Source: Candidatus Zixiibacteriota bacterium
GTDB taxonomy: Bacteria > Zixibacteria > MSB-5A5 > GN15 > PGXB01
Assembly: GCA_026397495.1 (NCBI GenBank)
Contig: JAPLUS010000062.1
Coordinates: 1-5,685 of the forward strand
Length of the DNA: 5,685 nucleotides
Direction: 5' to 3'
In this document: piece after piece, positions 1-5,685 of the stretch
Layout: each line of letters starts with the position of its first letter
Position numbering within the stretch: the stretch's first letter is position 1
Program-made: the position numbers and the translations under genes
The notes under the pieces: generated by a model
The model's input: the letters and a program-made list of their open reading frames with translations, nothing else
Databases searched by the model: none
What the model was told of the DNA's origin: nothing

Positions 1-2
1 AA

Positions 3-41
3 GACGGCGGCGCTCGGATTGTCCTGTCGCATAAATTATAG
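3..41 (+). CDS. Possible C-terminal end of an upstream gene (partial)
   Basis: A frame open from the left edge reads DGGARIVLSHKL and stops at TAG (39-41), 15 bp before the lipoprotein ATG. The spacing would suit the end of an upstream gene in the same operon. A Gly-rich turn followed by a hydrophobic strand at the very C-terminus is common in histidine-kinase ATPase domains, but twelve residues cannot identify a family. The other two frames also lack early stops over this short stretch, so the reading frame itself is uncertain. Confidence 0.3.
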   Translation, partial: DGGARIVLSHKL

Positions 42-43
42 GA

Positions 44-49
44 AAAGGA
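44..49 (+). promoter_or_regulatory. Ribosome binding site of the lipoprotein gene
   Basis: AAAGGA lies 7 nt before the ATG at 57, and AGGA at 52-55 directly abuts the start region. The first has standard Shine-Dalgarno spacing and supports ATG 57, which also places a canonical lipoprotein signal peptide at the N-terminus. Confidence 0.6.
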
Positions 50-56
50 TTAGGAT

Positions 57-1574
57 ATGAAGAAAGTAATTGGGTTAATAATAATTGGGCTACTTTTGAC
101 CGGCTGTAGCCGATATATAGATTCCGAGGAGCTATCTCAAAAACTGCCGGAGCGACCGCCGGTACCAAATCATCTAATAATAGCCCATCTAGCCGATGGG
201 CTAAGACTGTCATGGCAGGTGTCTGACACTGCCGCAGTGAAAATGTTCAGAGTATATTCCTCTGATTCGCTTAATGGTTATTATGGTATTTTAGATTCTA
301 CTGAGGATTTTTCTTTTACCACAAGAAATCTTGTTAATGGGGGAAGCTATTTCTTTAAAGTGGCCTCCGTTACTACCGGCCATTTGGAAGGGCCAATGTC
401 GCCGGTGATTTCATCTCGTTTTGGCACTCTATCGATGGTTATTAATGGTAATGACAGATATACTCGTTCTCAAAATATAACGGTTTCTTTTGTTGCACCC
501 ATAGCTGTGGTTCTGATGCAACTTTCGGAAGATATGACTTTTTCCGGCGCTCACTGGGAGAATTTCGCCCCGGCTATAAACAAGACCCTTTCCGCCGGCG
601 ATGGTGTTAAGGGGTTTTATGCCCGTTTTCAGTTTGGCGATGGTTCGGAATCGGTCGATCCTATTGGAGACAGTATTATTCTCGATACTAAAGCCTCTAT
701 TGACTCTATTTATTTTGAGACGGTTCCCTATCCATCAGGTGGAGATATATTGACTTTTTATCTGATTTCCGGAGAGCAGGGTGGGACGGCTCAGGTAGTT
801 TTTTCCGGAGTGGATCATCTGCCCCTATATGATGATGGCACCAATGGTGATAGCGTGGCTGATGATGGGATATATACCCGCCGTTATACCATTCCGATAG
901 ATCTCAATATTACAAATGGCGTGGTAGCAGGGCTATTTACTGATGAGGCCGGCAATATCGCCGATAGGCGAACCGCCCCAACTCTTCTCACTATTACTCA
1001 GCAACCGCCGCCGGTTACATTAATGGCCACGGGGCAAACATCCTCGAGCATAAGTCTTTCTTGGTCACAATCGCAGGAGACTAATTTCTCGGCGTATCAT
1101 ATCTATCGCAATAGTGATAGCACTGTTTCAAACAGTTCTCAGCTGATTACGATTATCAGTTCGCGGACGACCTTAATCTACAACGACATAAATCTTGATG
1201 ATAATACCTCCTATTATTATCGCATATATGTCTATGATAATACGGGATTATACAGCATCTCCGAGGTGGCTATGGCGAAAACGGCGGTCAATCTGCCCCC
1301 GGTGGCGGTTAAGCTGGCCGTGCGGGTAGAGGATTCCTCATCTATTCTCACCTGGACTACTAATAACGATGATGACTTTGAATCATATTTGGTTTACGCC
1401 GATACTATTTCCGGCTTTTCAGACATTACCGGGAGACTTTTAAGTATTATAAATAGCCGGACGACGACGAATTTTACCGATATACGTCATGACACCTTAA
1501 AATACTATTATAAGGTATATGTATATGATAAACAGGGGCTTTCAGCCGGGTCAGACGAGGTATCAGCCCCATAG
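57..1574 (+). CDS. Secreted lipoprotein with three fibronectin-III-like domains
   Basis: This 505-residue protein is predicted to be exported and lipid-anchored. It has a short basic N-terminus (MKK), a hydrophobic core and the lipobox L14-T15-G16-C17, so Cys17 is the likely acylated residue. Ser18 follows, with no Asp retention signal. After a Pro-rich linker (31-37), a fibronectin-III-like domain spans about 34-121, with LSW and a YFFKV strand. Residues about 125-212 resemble the Ig-like module with GDGVKGFYARF and an ILDT ending. Residues about 215-312 carry the Asp/Gly-rich DDGTNGDSVADDGIYT motif (259-274), typical of extracellular beta-sandwich modules. Two further FN3-like domains (about 318-408 and 413-504) close the protein; they resemble each other. 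No catalytic residues are visible, so adhesion, scaffolding or envelope structure is more likely than an enzyme activity. The membrane-protein gene follows after 18 bp. The precise function is unknown. Confidence 0.85.
   Translation: MKKVIGLIIIGLLLTGCSRYIDSEELSQKLPERPPVPNHLIIAHLADGLRLSWQVSDTAAVKMFRVYSSDSLNGYYGILDSTEDFSFTTRNLVNGGSYFFKVASVTTGHLEGPMSPVISSRFGTLSMVINGNDRYTRSQNITVSFVAPIAVVLMQLSEDMTFSGAHWENFAPAINKTLSAGDGVKGFYARFQFGDGSESVDPIGDSIILDTKASIDSIYFETVPYPSGGDILTFYLISGEQGGTAQVVFSGVDHLPLYDDGTNGDSVADDGIYTRRYTIPIDLNITNGVVAGLFTDEAGNIADRRTAPTLLTITQQPPPVTLMATGQTSSSISLSWSQSQETNFSAYHIYRNSDSTVSNSSQLITIISSRTTLIYNDINLDDNTSYYYRIYVYDNTGLYSISEVAMAKTAVNLPPVAVKLAVRVEDSSSILTWTTNNDDDFESYLVYADTISGFSDITGRLLSIINSRTTTNFTDIRHDTLKYYYKVYVYDKQGLSAGSDEVSAP
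1008..1571 (+). repeat. Tandem pair of related FN3-like domains, coding
   Basis: The last two domains of the lipoprotein (residues about 318-408 and 413-504) share the order LSW/LTW, then SAYHIYR/ESYLVYA, then ISSRTT/INSRTT, then YYYRIYVYDNTGL/YYYKVYVYDKQGL. The match is clear in protein but diverged in DNA, so it points to an old internal duplication or to recruitment of related modules. It is not a recent DNA repeat. Confidence 0.7.
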
Positions 1575-1581
1575 GATAGAT

Positions 1582-1587
1582 GAGGTG
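1582..1587 (+). promoter_or_regulatory. Ribosome binding site of the membrane-protein gene
   Basis: GAGGTG lies 5 nt before the ATG at 1593, inside the 18-bp gap after the lipoprotein stop. This fixes the start and supports translation from a shared mRNA. Confidence 0.65.
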
Positions 1588-1592
1588 TTAGC

Positions 1593-2432
1593 ATGAATTT
1601 TATTCAGAAACTAAATCAGCTTATTGACTTATACTTGGTCGCCATAAAATCTTTTGGAAAGCTTAGGTCGTGGTTGCCTTTCTTGGTTTATGCCTTATTA
1701 CAGTTTCTGGTACTTCTAGTCTGTGCCTCATATGACAAACCGCTATTCAATACGCTTCTATACCCGCTGGTCGCCTTAATGGGGGCAGGAAAGGCTGAAT
1801 ATTTTAGCCATTACCCCGGCTTATTTGTGATGTTACCGGCTGTGTTCCAAGGGGGGAAAATAATACTAAGCCTAATCTTTGAGGGAGTAGCTATTGGGCT
1901 GACAGTGATTTTATTGCTGAAGGCTTTTTCGCCGGCAAAGGGGAAAGAATACAAAGTCGCCTATGTTTTTTCAAGGTGGCCGGAATTGATGTTGATCTCG
2001 GCGATTGTAACCACTATTTGGTTTGCCGCCGGTTGGGGAATTCCGAGTCTATTTTCCGGATTCCTGGCCGGCTCTCCTCGAAGAATAGCTCTTTTTGATA
2101 TCCTGCTCAAAATTATCATTATTATTTTATATTCAATTTTTATTTATACCATTCCGGCCTTTATTATATATCGGAAAAAAATATGGGAGGCCTTTCGATT
2201 TTCCCTTTCTTACTTTCGAAAACAACCTTTCTTTTCATTCTTTTTGGTGATGTTTCCCTATCTTTTGACGATTCCGATTTCATATATGACATCCAGAGCA
2301 AATGTTGTCGTGGCAAAATTCACGCCCGAATTGGTACTTTACATCTTATTAACCGGAATAGTAGTTGATTTTATTATTAATTTTGTTCTAACCGGAGCTG
2401 TGGTTAAACTCCTGACTACGGAAGAAGAGTAA
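1593..2432 (+). CDS. Polytopic membrane protein of unrecognised family
   Basis: The protein has 279 residues and is mostly hydrophobic, with about six predicted membrane helices near residues 28-46, 86-109, 132-158, 167-193, 213-232 and 246-270. A short hydrophilic N-terminus (1-25) is rich in Lys and Gln and probably cytoplasmic, and the protein ends in an acidic TEEE tail. The segment RKKIWEAFRFSLSYFRKQPF (194-213) is a basic amphipathic stretch between helices 4 and 5. Similar W-EAF-S-F-K patterns occur in many inner-membrane proteins and are not diagnostic. There is no signal peptide, ATPase motif or obvious catalytic cluster. It is very probably cotranscribed with the lipoprotein gene, so a shared envelope role is reasonable, but this rests on position alone. 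I do not recognise the family. Confidence 0.8.
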   Translation: MNFIQKLNQLIDLYLVAIKSFGKLRSWLPFLVYALLQFLVLLVCASYDKPLFNTLLYPLVALMGAGKAEYFSHYPGLFVMLPAVFQGGKIILSLIFEGVAIGLTVILLLKAFSPAKGKEYKVAYVFSRWPELMLISAIVTTIWFAAGWGIPSLFSGFLAGSPRRIALFDILLKIIIIILYSIFIYTIPAFIIYRKKIWEAFRFSLSYFRKQPFFSFFLVMFPYLLTIPISYMTSRANVVVAKFTPELVLYILLTGIVVDFIINFVLTGAVVKLLTTEEE

Positions 2433-2634
2433 TCCGGGCAGGGGATTGGGCTGGAATTACGAATTATATATATTCAGCTTAGAGCTTGTTCTACGACTGG
2501 TTTTCCCCTTTTCTTGCATCTGCCTACAATATAATTGCCAAAATTGACCCGTGAACCTCCCGCGCGGACTGGGGAAAGGGGATAATCTTCGTTTTAGCCG
2601 ATATTTATATCTAAATCACTCCTGATGGCTAAAT

Positions 2635-2669
2635 AATTCGCGTTGAATTCCGATAATTCTAAGTGAATA
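2635..2669. promoter_or_regulatory. Candidate operator: AATTC/GAATT half-sites every 10 bp
   Basis: AATTC (2635-2639), GAATT (2645-2649), AATTC (2655-2659) and the imperfect GAATA (2665-2669) start exactly 10 bp apart in alternating orientation, 19-53 bp before the regulator ATG. Consecutive pairs form dyads with 5-nt spacers. This could be a binding site, perhaps for autoregulation, or phased AATT tracts that bend the DNA. The local AT richness means chance cannot be excluded. Confidence 0.3.
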
Positions 2670-2675
2670 GGTGGG
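2669..2675 (+). promoter_or_regulatory. Distant Shine-Dalgarno of the response regulator
   Basis: AGGTGGG ends 12 nt before ATG 2688, longer than the usual 5-9 nt, and the gap is AT-rich. An in-frame TAA at 2676-2678 rules out a start further upstream. The MKNILIVDDD N-terminus is the normal start of a receiver domain. Spacing this long would predict modest translation. Confidence 0.45.
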
Positions 2676-2687
2676 TAAATATTATAT

Positions 2688-4115
2688 ATGAAGAATATCT
2701 TGATCGTTGATGACGACTCCGAGGTCTCTAAGTCTTTAGCAAATCTTTTTGATTCTTCAAGATTCCATTTCTTTTTCCTTGATGATGGCCGCAAAATGAT
2801 TGACTTCGTTAAGGAACGGAATGATATCGATGTTATTCTGCTGGATGTTAATCTTCCGACCACGTCCGGCCTTGATATTCTTAAGCAGGCCAAATTAAAT
2901 GACATCTCCATCCCGATTATTATGATATCCGGCCATATTTCAACGGAAAATGCCATAGAATCGATGCGGGAGGGGGGCTTTGAGTATCTTACCAAACCTT
3001 TTGAGATCCAGAAAGTCATAGATACTGTGAATAAAGCTTGTGGTTTTAGCAGGAGGAAAGCCGTACCGGTGGAACCTAAGGCTGAAACAGGGATGGCTGA
3101 AGTTGATGAAATTATCGGCCAGTCGCCGGAGATTGTGGAAATTGCCAAACTCGTTGGACAAGTCTCTAAATCAGATGCGGCCATCCTTATCTTTGGCGAG
3201 TCCGGTACCGGCAAGGAGCTAATTGCCCGCGCCATTCACCGCAATTCCCGCCGCTATAATAAGCCGTTCCTTTCGGTCAATTGTGCCGCCCTGGCCGAGA
3301 CCTTACTGGAGTCGGAATTGTTTGGCCACGAAAAGGGAGCCTTCACCGGCGCCTATTTTAAGAGACTGGGCAAATTCGAGCAAGCCAATCAAGGGACAAT
3401 TTTCCTTGATGAAATCGCTGATATGTCGATGCTAACCCAGTCCAAACTCTTGCGGGTTCTTCAGGAGAAAAAACTTGAAAGGGTTGGCGGAAATGATACC
3501 ATTGAAGTGGATGTCCGGGTAATTGCCGCTACTAACAAATCGCTTGTTCAATGTATGAAAGAAGGTTCTTTTAGAGTGGATCTTTTCTATCGGCTAAAAG
3601 TTGTCTCTATATATATACCGCCCTTAAGAGAGAGAAAAGGCGATGTCCCGCTTTTGGCAGAGCATTTTATGTTAAAATTCTCCAAACAATTGGCCAAGGA
3701 TATCAGTGGCATATCGCCAAAGACCGTAACCATGCTCAATAAATATGCTTGGCCGGGTAATATCAGAGAACTGGAAAACAATATTCATACAGCTTGTGTA
3801 ATGACCAAATCCGACACGCTCCAGCCGGAGGATTTCCCTATCTTTTCTGAAATAGAATCAAAAGTGGAGATAGATTTGGATCATCTTCAAGATGACTATG
3901 CCGAAATATTCAAAAAGATAATCGATCCGGTCTTGCTCAAATTAATTAATGGTTCGGAAGGGAAAATATACTATTTCCTGGAATCGGCGCTGGAACGGGC
4001 TCTTATTGCCTCATGCCTGAAGCATTTCGGATCCAATCAGGTCAAGACATCCGAAATGCTTGGAATATCGCGGAATACTCTTCGCGATAGAATATCCAAA
4101 TATAATATCTATTGA
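2688..4115 (+). CDS. Sigma-54-dependent response regulator, NtrC family
   Basis: The 475-residue protein is a cytoplasmic two-component transcription activator of the usual NtrC length. The receiver (about 1-120) has the acidic pocket D8-D9-D10, phospho-acceptor D53 (in LLDVNLP), switch residue S81 and K103 (in LTKPF). The AAA+ domain (about 140-380) has Walker A GESGTGKE (170-177, K176), the sigma-54 contact loop GAFTGA (217-222), Walker B IFLDE (238-242), sensor I ATN (281-283), candidate arginine fingers R296 and R302, and sensor II in WPGNIREL (355-362). All are intact, so it should hydrolyse ATP and remodel sigma-54 RNA polymerase. After a linker with acidic and Lys-rich parts (about 387-425), a Fis-type helix-turn-helix ends the protein (about 432-473; QVKTSEMLGISRNTLRDRI). 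The sensor kinase is not in the window except perhaps as the gene ending at 41. Target promoters are unknown. Confidence 0.97.
   Translation: MKNILIVDDDSEVSKSLANLFDSSRFHFFFLDDGRKMIDFVKERNDIDVILLDVNLPTTSGLDILKQAKLNDISIPIIMISGHISTENAIESMREGGFEYLTKPFEIQKVIDTVNKACGFSRRKAVPVEPKAETGMAEVDEIIGQSPEIVEIAKLVGQVSKSDAAILIFGESGTGKELIARAIHRNSRRYNKPFLSVNCAALAETLLESELFGHEKGAFTGAYFKRLGKFEQANQGTIFLDEIADMSMLTQSKLLRVLQEKKLERVGGNDTIEVDVRVIAATNKSLVQCMKEGSFRVDLFYRLKVVSIYIPPLRERKGDVPLLAEHFMLKFSKQLAKDISGISPKTVTMLNKYAWPGNIRELENNIHTACVMTKSDTLQPEDFPIFSEIESKVEIDLDHLQDDYAEIFKKIIDPVLLKLINGSEGKIYYFLESALERALIASCLKHFGSNQVKTSEMLGISRNTLRDRISKYNIY
4020..4061. repeat. Perfect 13-bp inverted repeat inside the regulator's HTH codons
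   Basis: AAGCATTTCGGAT (4020-4032) is exactly complementary to ATCCGAAATGCTT (4049-4061), with a 16-nt loop. The left arm encodes K445-H446-F447-G448 and the right arm S455-E456-M457-L458 of the response regulator. RNA from either strand could form the stem. On the - strand it lies about 50 nt past the small-subunit stop. No T run follows on either strand. Confidence 0.8.
4066..4089. repeat. 7-bp inverted repeat near the regulator's 3' end
   Basis: TATCGCG (4066-4072) pairs perfectly with CGCGATA (4083-4089) across a 10-nt loop, 4 bp beyond the 13-bp inverted repeat. On the - strand this would be the first hairpin after the small-subunit stop. It lacks a T run, so at most it would pause polymerase or stabilise the RNA end. 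Confidence 0.5.
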
Positions 4116-4249
4116 ATCTTCTTGCTCATATCATCGCCGCTATCGGCGGCTTTTTCCTTTTCTCCCAGTATTCGAACGAAACTGTAAATCAACAGCGCTA
4201 GTATAACCCCCCAGGAAAAAAGAAGCATAAGCCATCCACCGGTTCTCAT
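4109..4249 (-). CDS. MetS-type small subunit of an NSS amino-acid transporter
   Basis: This 46-residue protein begins MRTGGWLMLLFSWGVILALL and ends at TAG. One membrane helix spans about residues 5-27, with the small-residue/Trp pattern GGW and SWG seen in MetS-type subunits. A charged tail (about 29-46; GEKEKAADSGDD then KK) follows. In the Corynebacterium MetP/MetS system the small subunit is needed for Na+-coupled methionine and alanine uptake by the NSS partner. The same inner-membrane role is inferred here. Its ATG (4249-4247) overlaps the transporter TGA (4248-4246) as ATGA, and GGAAAGGA (4263-4256) lies 6 nt upstream, so translational coupling is likely. Its last 7 bp overlap the end of the convergent response-regulator gene. 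A random short ORF is unlikely given the overlap, the RBS and the one-helix layout. Confidence 0.88.
   Translation of the reverse strand: MRTGGWLMLLFSWGVILALLIYSFVRILGEKEKAADSGDDMSKKIQ
4136..4161 (+). terminator. Intrinsic terminator of the response regulator
   Basis: GCCGC (4136-4140), loop TATCG and GCGGC (4146-4150) form a short all-GC stem followed at once by TTTTT-CC-TTTT (4151-4161). It starts 21 nt after the regulator stop and is oriented only for + strand transcription, since an A-rich tract precedes the stem on the other strand. It lies wholly inside the convergent small-subunit gene, over the codons for EKEKAADSGD. Confidence 0.72.
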
Positions 4250-5685
4250 ATTTTATCCTTTCCATGATATTCTTCTATTTTTCGCTTTCTCCATGCATAC
4301 CAAACGAGATATATAAAAAGAAGCAAGATGGCCAATAATAATAGCCTGATGCCAAGGACATAGGGGACATTTTCCCGCGGAATATCCGCCATGGTGATTA
4401 CCTTCCACCAGTCGGAAACCAACCAATAACCTAAAATTAAAATTAGAAAAGTCGGAGTGACGTACCTTATTATAAACTTAAAGATTTTTGGAAGTCGCAT
4501 TCTTGCTCCCAGATGCATCTCATCCCAGGCTTTATCAATTCCGAATACCCATGACAATAAAATGATCTCCATGGTGGCTCCCAGCACAATAATGACATTT
4601 CCTCCCCAGAAATCAAGGTCATCCAGAACACCTCGATGCAGGAAAATGATAGCTGGGATTGACATTATAAATGAAAATATGGCGAAGAGCGTAACCGCCT
4701 TAGTTTTCTTGATATCGAATTCATCTTCAAGGAAAGCTACGGCCGGTTGAGCCAGCGAAACCGAGGAAGTAATGCCGGCTAAGAAAAGCATTGCAAACCA
4801 CAAGAATGCAAAAATGGCTCCAAAGGAAATATGGTTAAATATCTGAGGCATAGTTACAAAGCCAAGATTAAAAGCTCCCGATTCGGCAATCCCCTTTATC
4901 TGCTCCGGACCAAAAAAGATAAACGCTGCCGGTATTACGATCGATCCTCCAATAATCACTTCGGCAAACTCGTTAGCGGATGAGGCCGCCAACCCCGAAA
5001 GGACAATATCATCTTCTTTCTTAAGGTAACTGGAGTAGGTCAATATTACTCCCATTCCGAGTGAGAGCGTGAAGAATACTTGTCCGGCGGCCGCCAGCCA
5101 GACTCTGGCCGACTTCAAAGCTGAAAAATCCGGATTCCAGAGAAAACCAAGACCATTGATGGAGTTCCATGAGGGGTGAGCCGCGTCCGGGGCAAATAAA
5201 GTGAGAACTCTTACTACCAGAGCAATTCCGAAAAATAGCAATAGTGGCAGAGTGATATTGCATAATTTTTCAATTCCACCCCGAATACCATAGTACAAAA
5301 CTGATATATTTAAAATGAAAGTTATTATAAAAAAGATAATGGCGCTTTTCGATCCTGCCAAAGGACTATTCGAGCTGACACCCTGAAAGCCGGTCAGGAA
5401 ATCGACAAATCCGGTATTGGAACTTATGCTTGAGAGTTGCCCGGTGATGGCATAGTAAGCATAAGCGAGGGTCCATGACTCAATATAGTTATAGTACATG
5501 AAGATAAGAAAGGGGCCGAATATTCCCGCAATCCCAAAATATTTAATGAAGCGGTTTTTCTGCCAGAGAGAATGAAAGATTCCCGGGGATGTTGAATGGC
5601 CGAAGCCGCCGCCAAAACGGCCGGCCGTCCATTCAACCCACATCAAGGGAATTCCCAGAAGCACCAGAGAGATCAAATAGGGAAT
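4246..5685 (-). CDS. LeuT-like sodium-coupled amino-acid transporter (NSS), 5' partial
   Basis: The frame is open to the right edge. The 479 visible residues begin IPYLISLVLL, matching LeuT from about residue 45, so TM1 with its Na+/substrate residues lies outside the window. Numbered from the edge, and aligned to LeuT from memory, TM3 has YYNYIESW (64-71; Y65 = LeuT Y108). TM6 has GQVFFTLSLGMG (201-212; F205, T206, S208), N238 equals the Na1 ligand N286, and A303, T306 and S307 equal the Na2 ligands. F272 and D358 match LeuT F320 and D404. E242 matches LeuT E290, which predicts Cl--independent transport. M211 replaces F259 and L311 replaces I359, both lining the side-chain pocket. Eleven or so helices remain. 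The end is basic (WRKRK), then charged. Role: inner-membrane Na+/amino-acid symport, substrate probably a neutral hydrophobic amino acid. It is coupled to the small-subunit gene by ATGA. The TTG at 5676 is an internal Leu codon, not a start. Confidence 0.95.
   Translation of the reverse strand: MPYLISLVLLGIPLMWVEWTAGRFGGGFGHSTSPGIFHSLWQKNRFIKYFGIAGIFGPFLIFMYYNYIESWTLAYAYYAITGQLSSISSNTGFVDFLTGFQGVSSNSPLAGSKSAIIFFIITFILNISVLYYGIRGGIEKLCNITLPLLLFFGIALVVRVLTLFAPDAAHPSWNSINGLGFLWNPDFSALKSARVWLAAAGQVFFTLSLGMGVILTYSSYLKKEDDIVLSGLAASSANEFAEVIIGGSIVIPAAFIFFGPEQIKGIAESGAFNLGFVTMPQIFNHISFGAIFAFLWFAMLFLAGITSSVSLAQPAVAFLEDEFDIKKTKAVTLFAIFSFIMSIPAIIFLHRGVLDDLDFWGGNVIIVLGATMEIILLSWVFGIDKAWDEMHLGARMRLPKIFKFIIRYVTPTFLILILGYWLVSDWWKVITMADIPRENVPYVLGIRLLLLAILLLFIYLVWYAWRKRKIEEYHGKDKI

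Larger units (their letters stand above)
2433..2687. other. Intergenic spacer before the response regulator
   Basis: The 255 bp hold no supportable ORF or RNA gene. AT-rich dyads occur at 2461-2475 (GAAT, 7-nt spacer, ATTC) and 2600-2611 (GATAT-TT-ATATC). An 8-bp inverted repeat, TCCCCTTT (2504-2511) against AAAGGGGA (2575-2582), flanks a self-complementary CCGCGCGG (2560-2567). TATAAT at 2530-2535 is a possible -10 hexamer, but it has no good -35 at 16-18 bp. No GC-rich stem followed by a T run was found, so where the upstream operon ends is unclear. The regulator promoter is probably here but cannot be placed. Confidence 0.5.

Noticed and set aside
2433..2500. Terminator after the membrane-protein gene
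   Set aside because: I found no GC-rich stem followed by T residues. The small TAGA/TCTA dyad near 2480-2493 is too weak.
2499..2517. TGG...TTGCAT resembling a sigma-54 -24/-12 promoter
   Set aside because: GG and GC are 15 nt apart instead of the required 10. A second try at 2626-2641 has 11 nt and a poor -12 element.
2544..2586. TTGACC with downstream GATAAT as a sigma-70 promoter
   Set aside because: The hexamers are separated by 31 nt, far from 16-18, and no other -10 fits the TTGACC.
2594..3235. 213-codon open frame on the - strand
   Set aside because: It lies opposite the receiver and AAA+ codons, where the + strand encodes intact conserved motifs. Its product has no recognisable domain and the composition expected of a shadow frame.
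4066..4089. Intrinsic terminator of the transporter operon on the - strand
   Set aside because: The stem is sound but has a 10-nt loop and is followed by mixed sequence without a T run, so it is listed only as an inverted repeat.
5674..5676. TTG as the start codon of the transporter
   Set aside because: The frame continues upstream to the window edge as IPY, matching LeuT-type sequence. The true start and TM1 lie beyond base 5685.

Overview
The window looks like ordinary chromosomal DNA from a Gram-negative, non-model bacterium of moderate GC. The signs are a lipobox lipoprotein built of Ig-like modules, an NtrC-type sigma-54 activator and a Na+-coupled transporter of the LeuT type. The style would fit the wider FCB/Zixibacteria-like bacteria or a delta-proteobacterial relative, but this is an impression from gene style. 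No marker gene settles the taxon.

Layout. Bases 3-41 are probably the last codons of an upstream gene. Next comes a tight two-gene unit on the + strand: a secreted lipoprotein with three fibronectin-III-like domains (57-1574) and, 18 bp later, a six-helix membrane protein of unrecognised family (1593-2432). A 255-bp spacer follows (2433-2687). It has no gene and no convincing terminator, but it holds short dyads just before the next start. The + strand then carries a complete sigma-54-dependent response regulator, receiver-AAA+-Fis HTH (2688-4115).

Facing it on the - strand is a two-gene transporter unit. A LeuT-like neurotransmitter:sodium symporter (NSS) runs off the right edge (4246-5685; about 45 N-terminal residues missing). 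A 46-residue single-helix protein of the MetS type (4109-4249) is joined to it by an ATGA stop/start overlap. The small gene is easily missed because of its size. Together they resemble the MetP/MetS amino-acid importers.

The regulator and the small subunit converge and overlap by 7 bp. The intrinsic terminator expected for the regulator lies inside the small-subunit gene, on the opposite strand. The end of the regulator gene carries a perfect 13-bp inverted repeat within the HTH codons. These convergent-end features, and the phased AATT half-sites before the regulator, are the most notable non-coding signals. I see no sign of a wholly new system, mobile element, CRISPR array or RNA gene.
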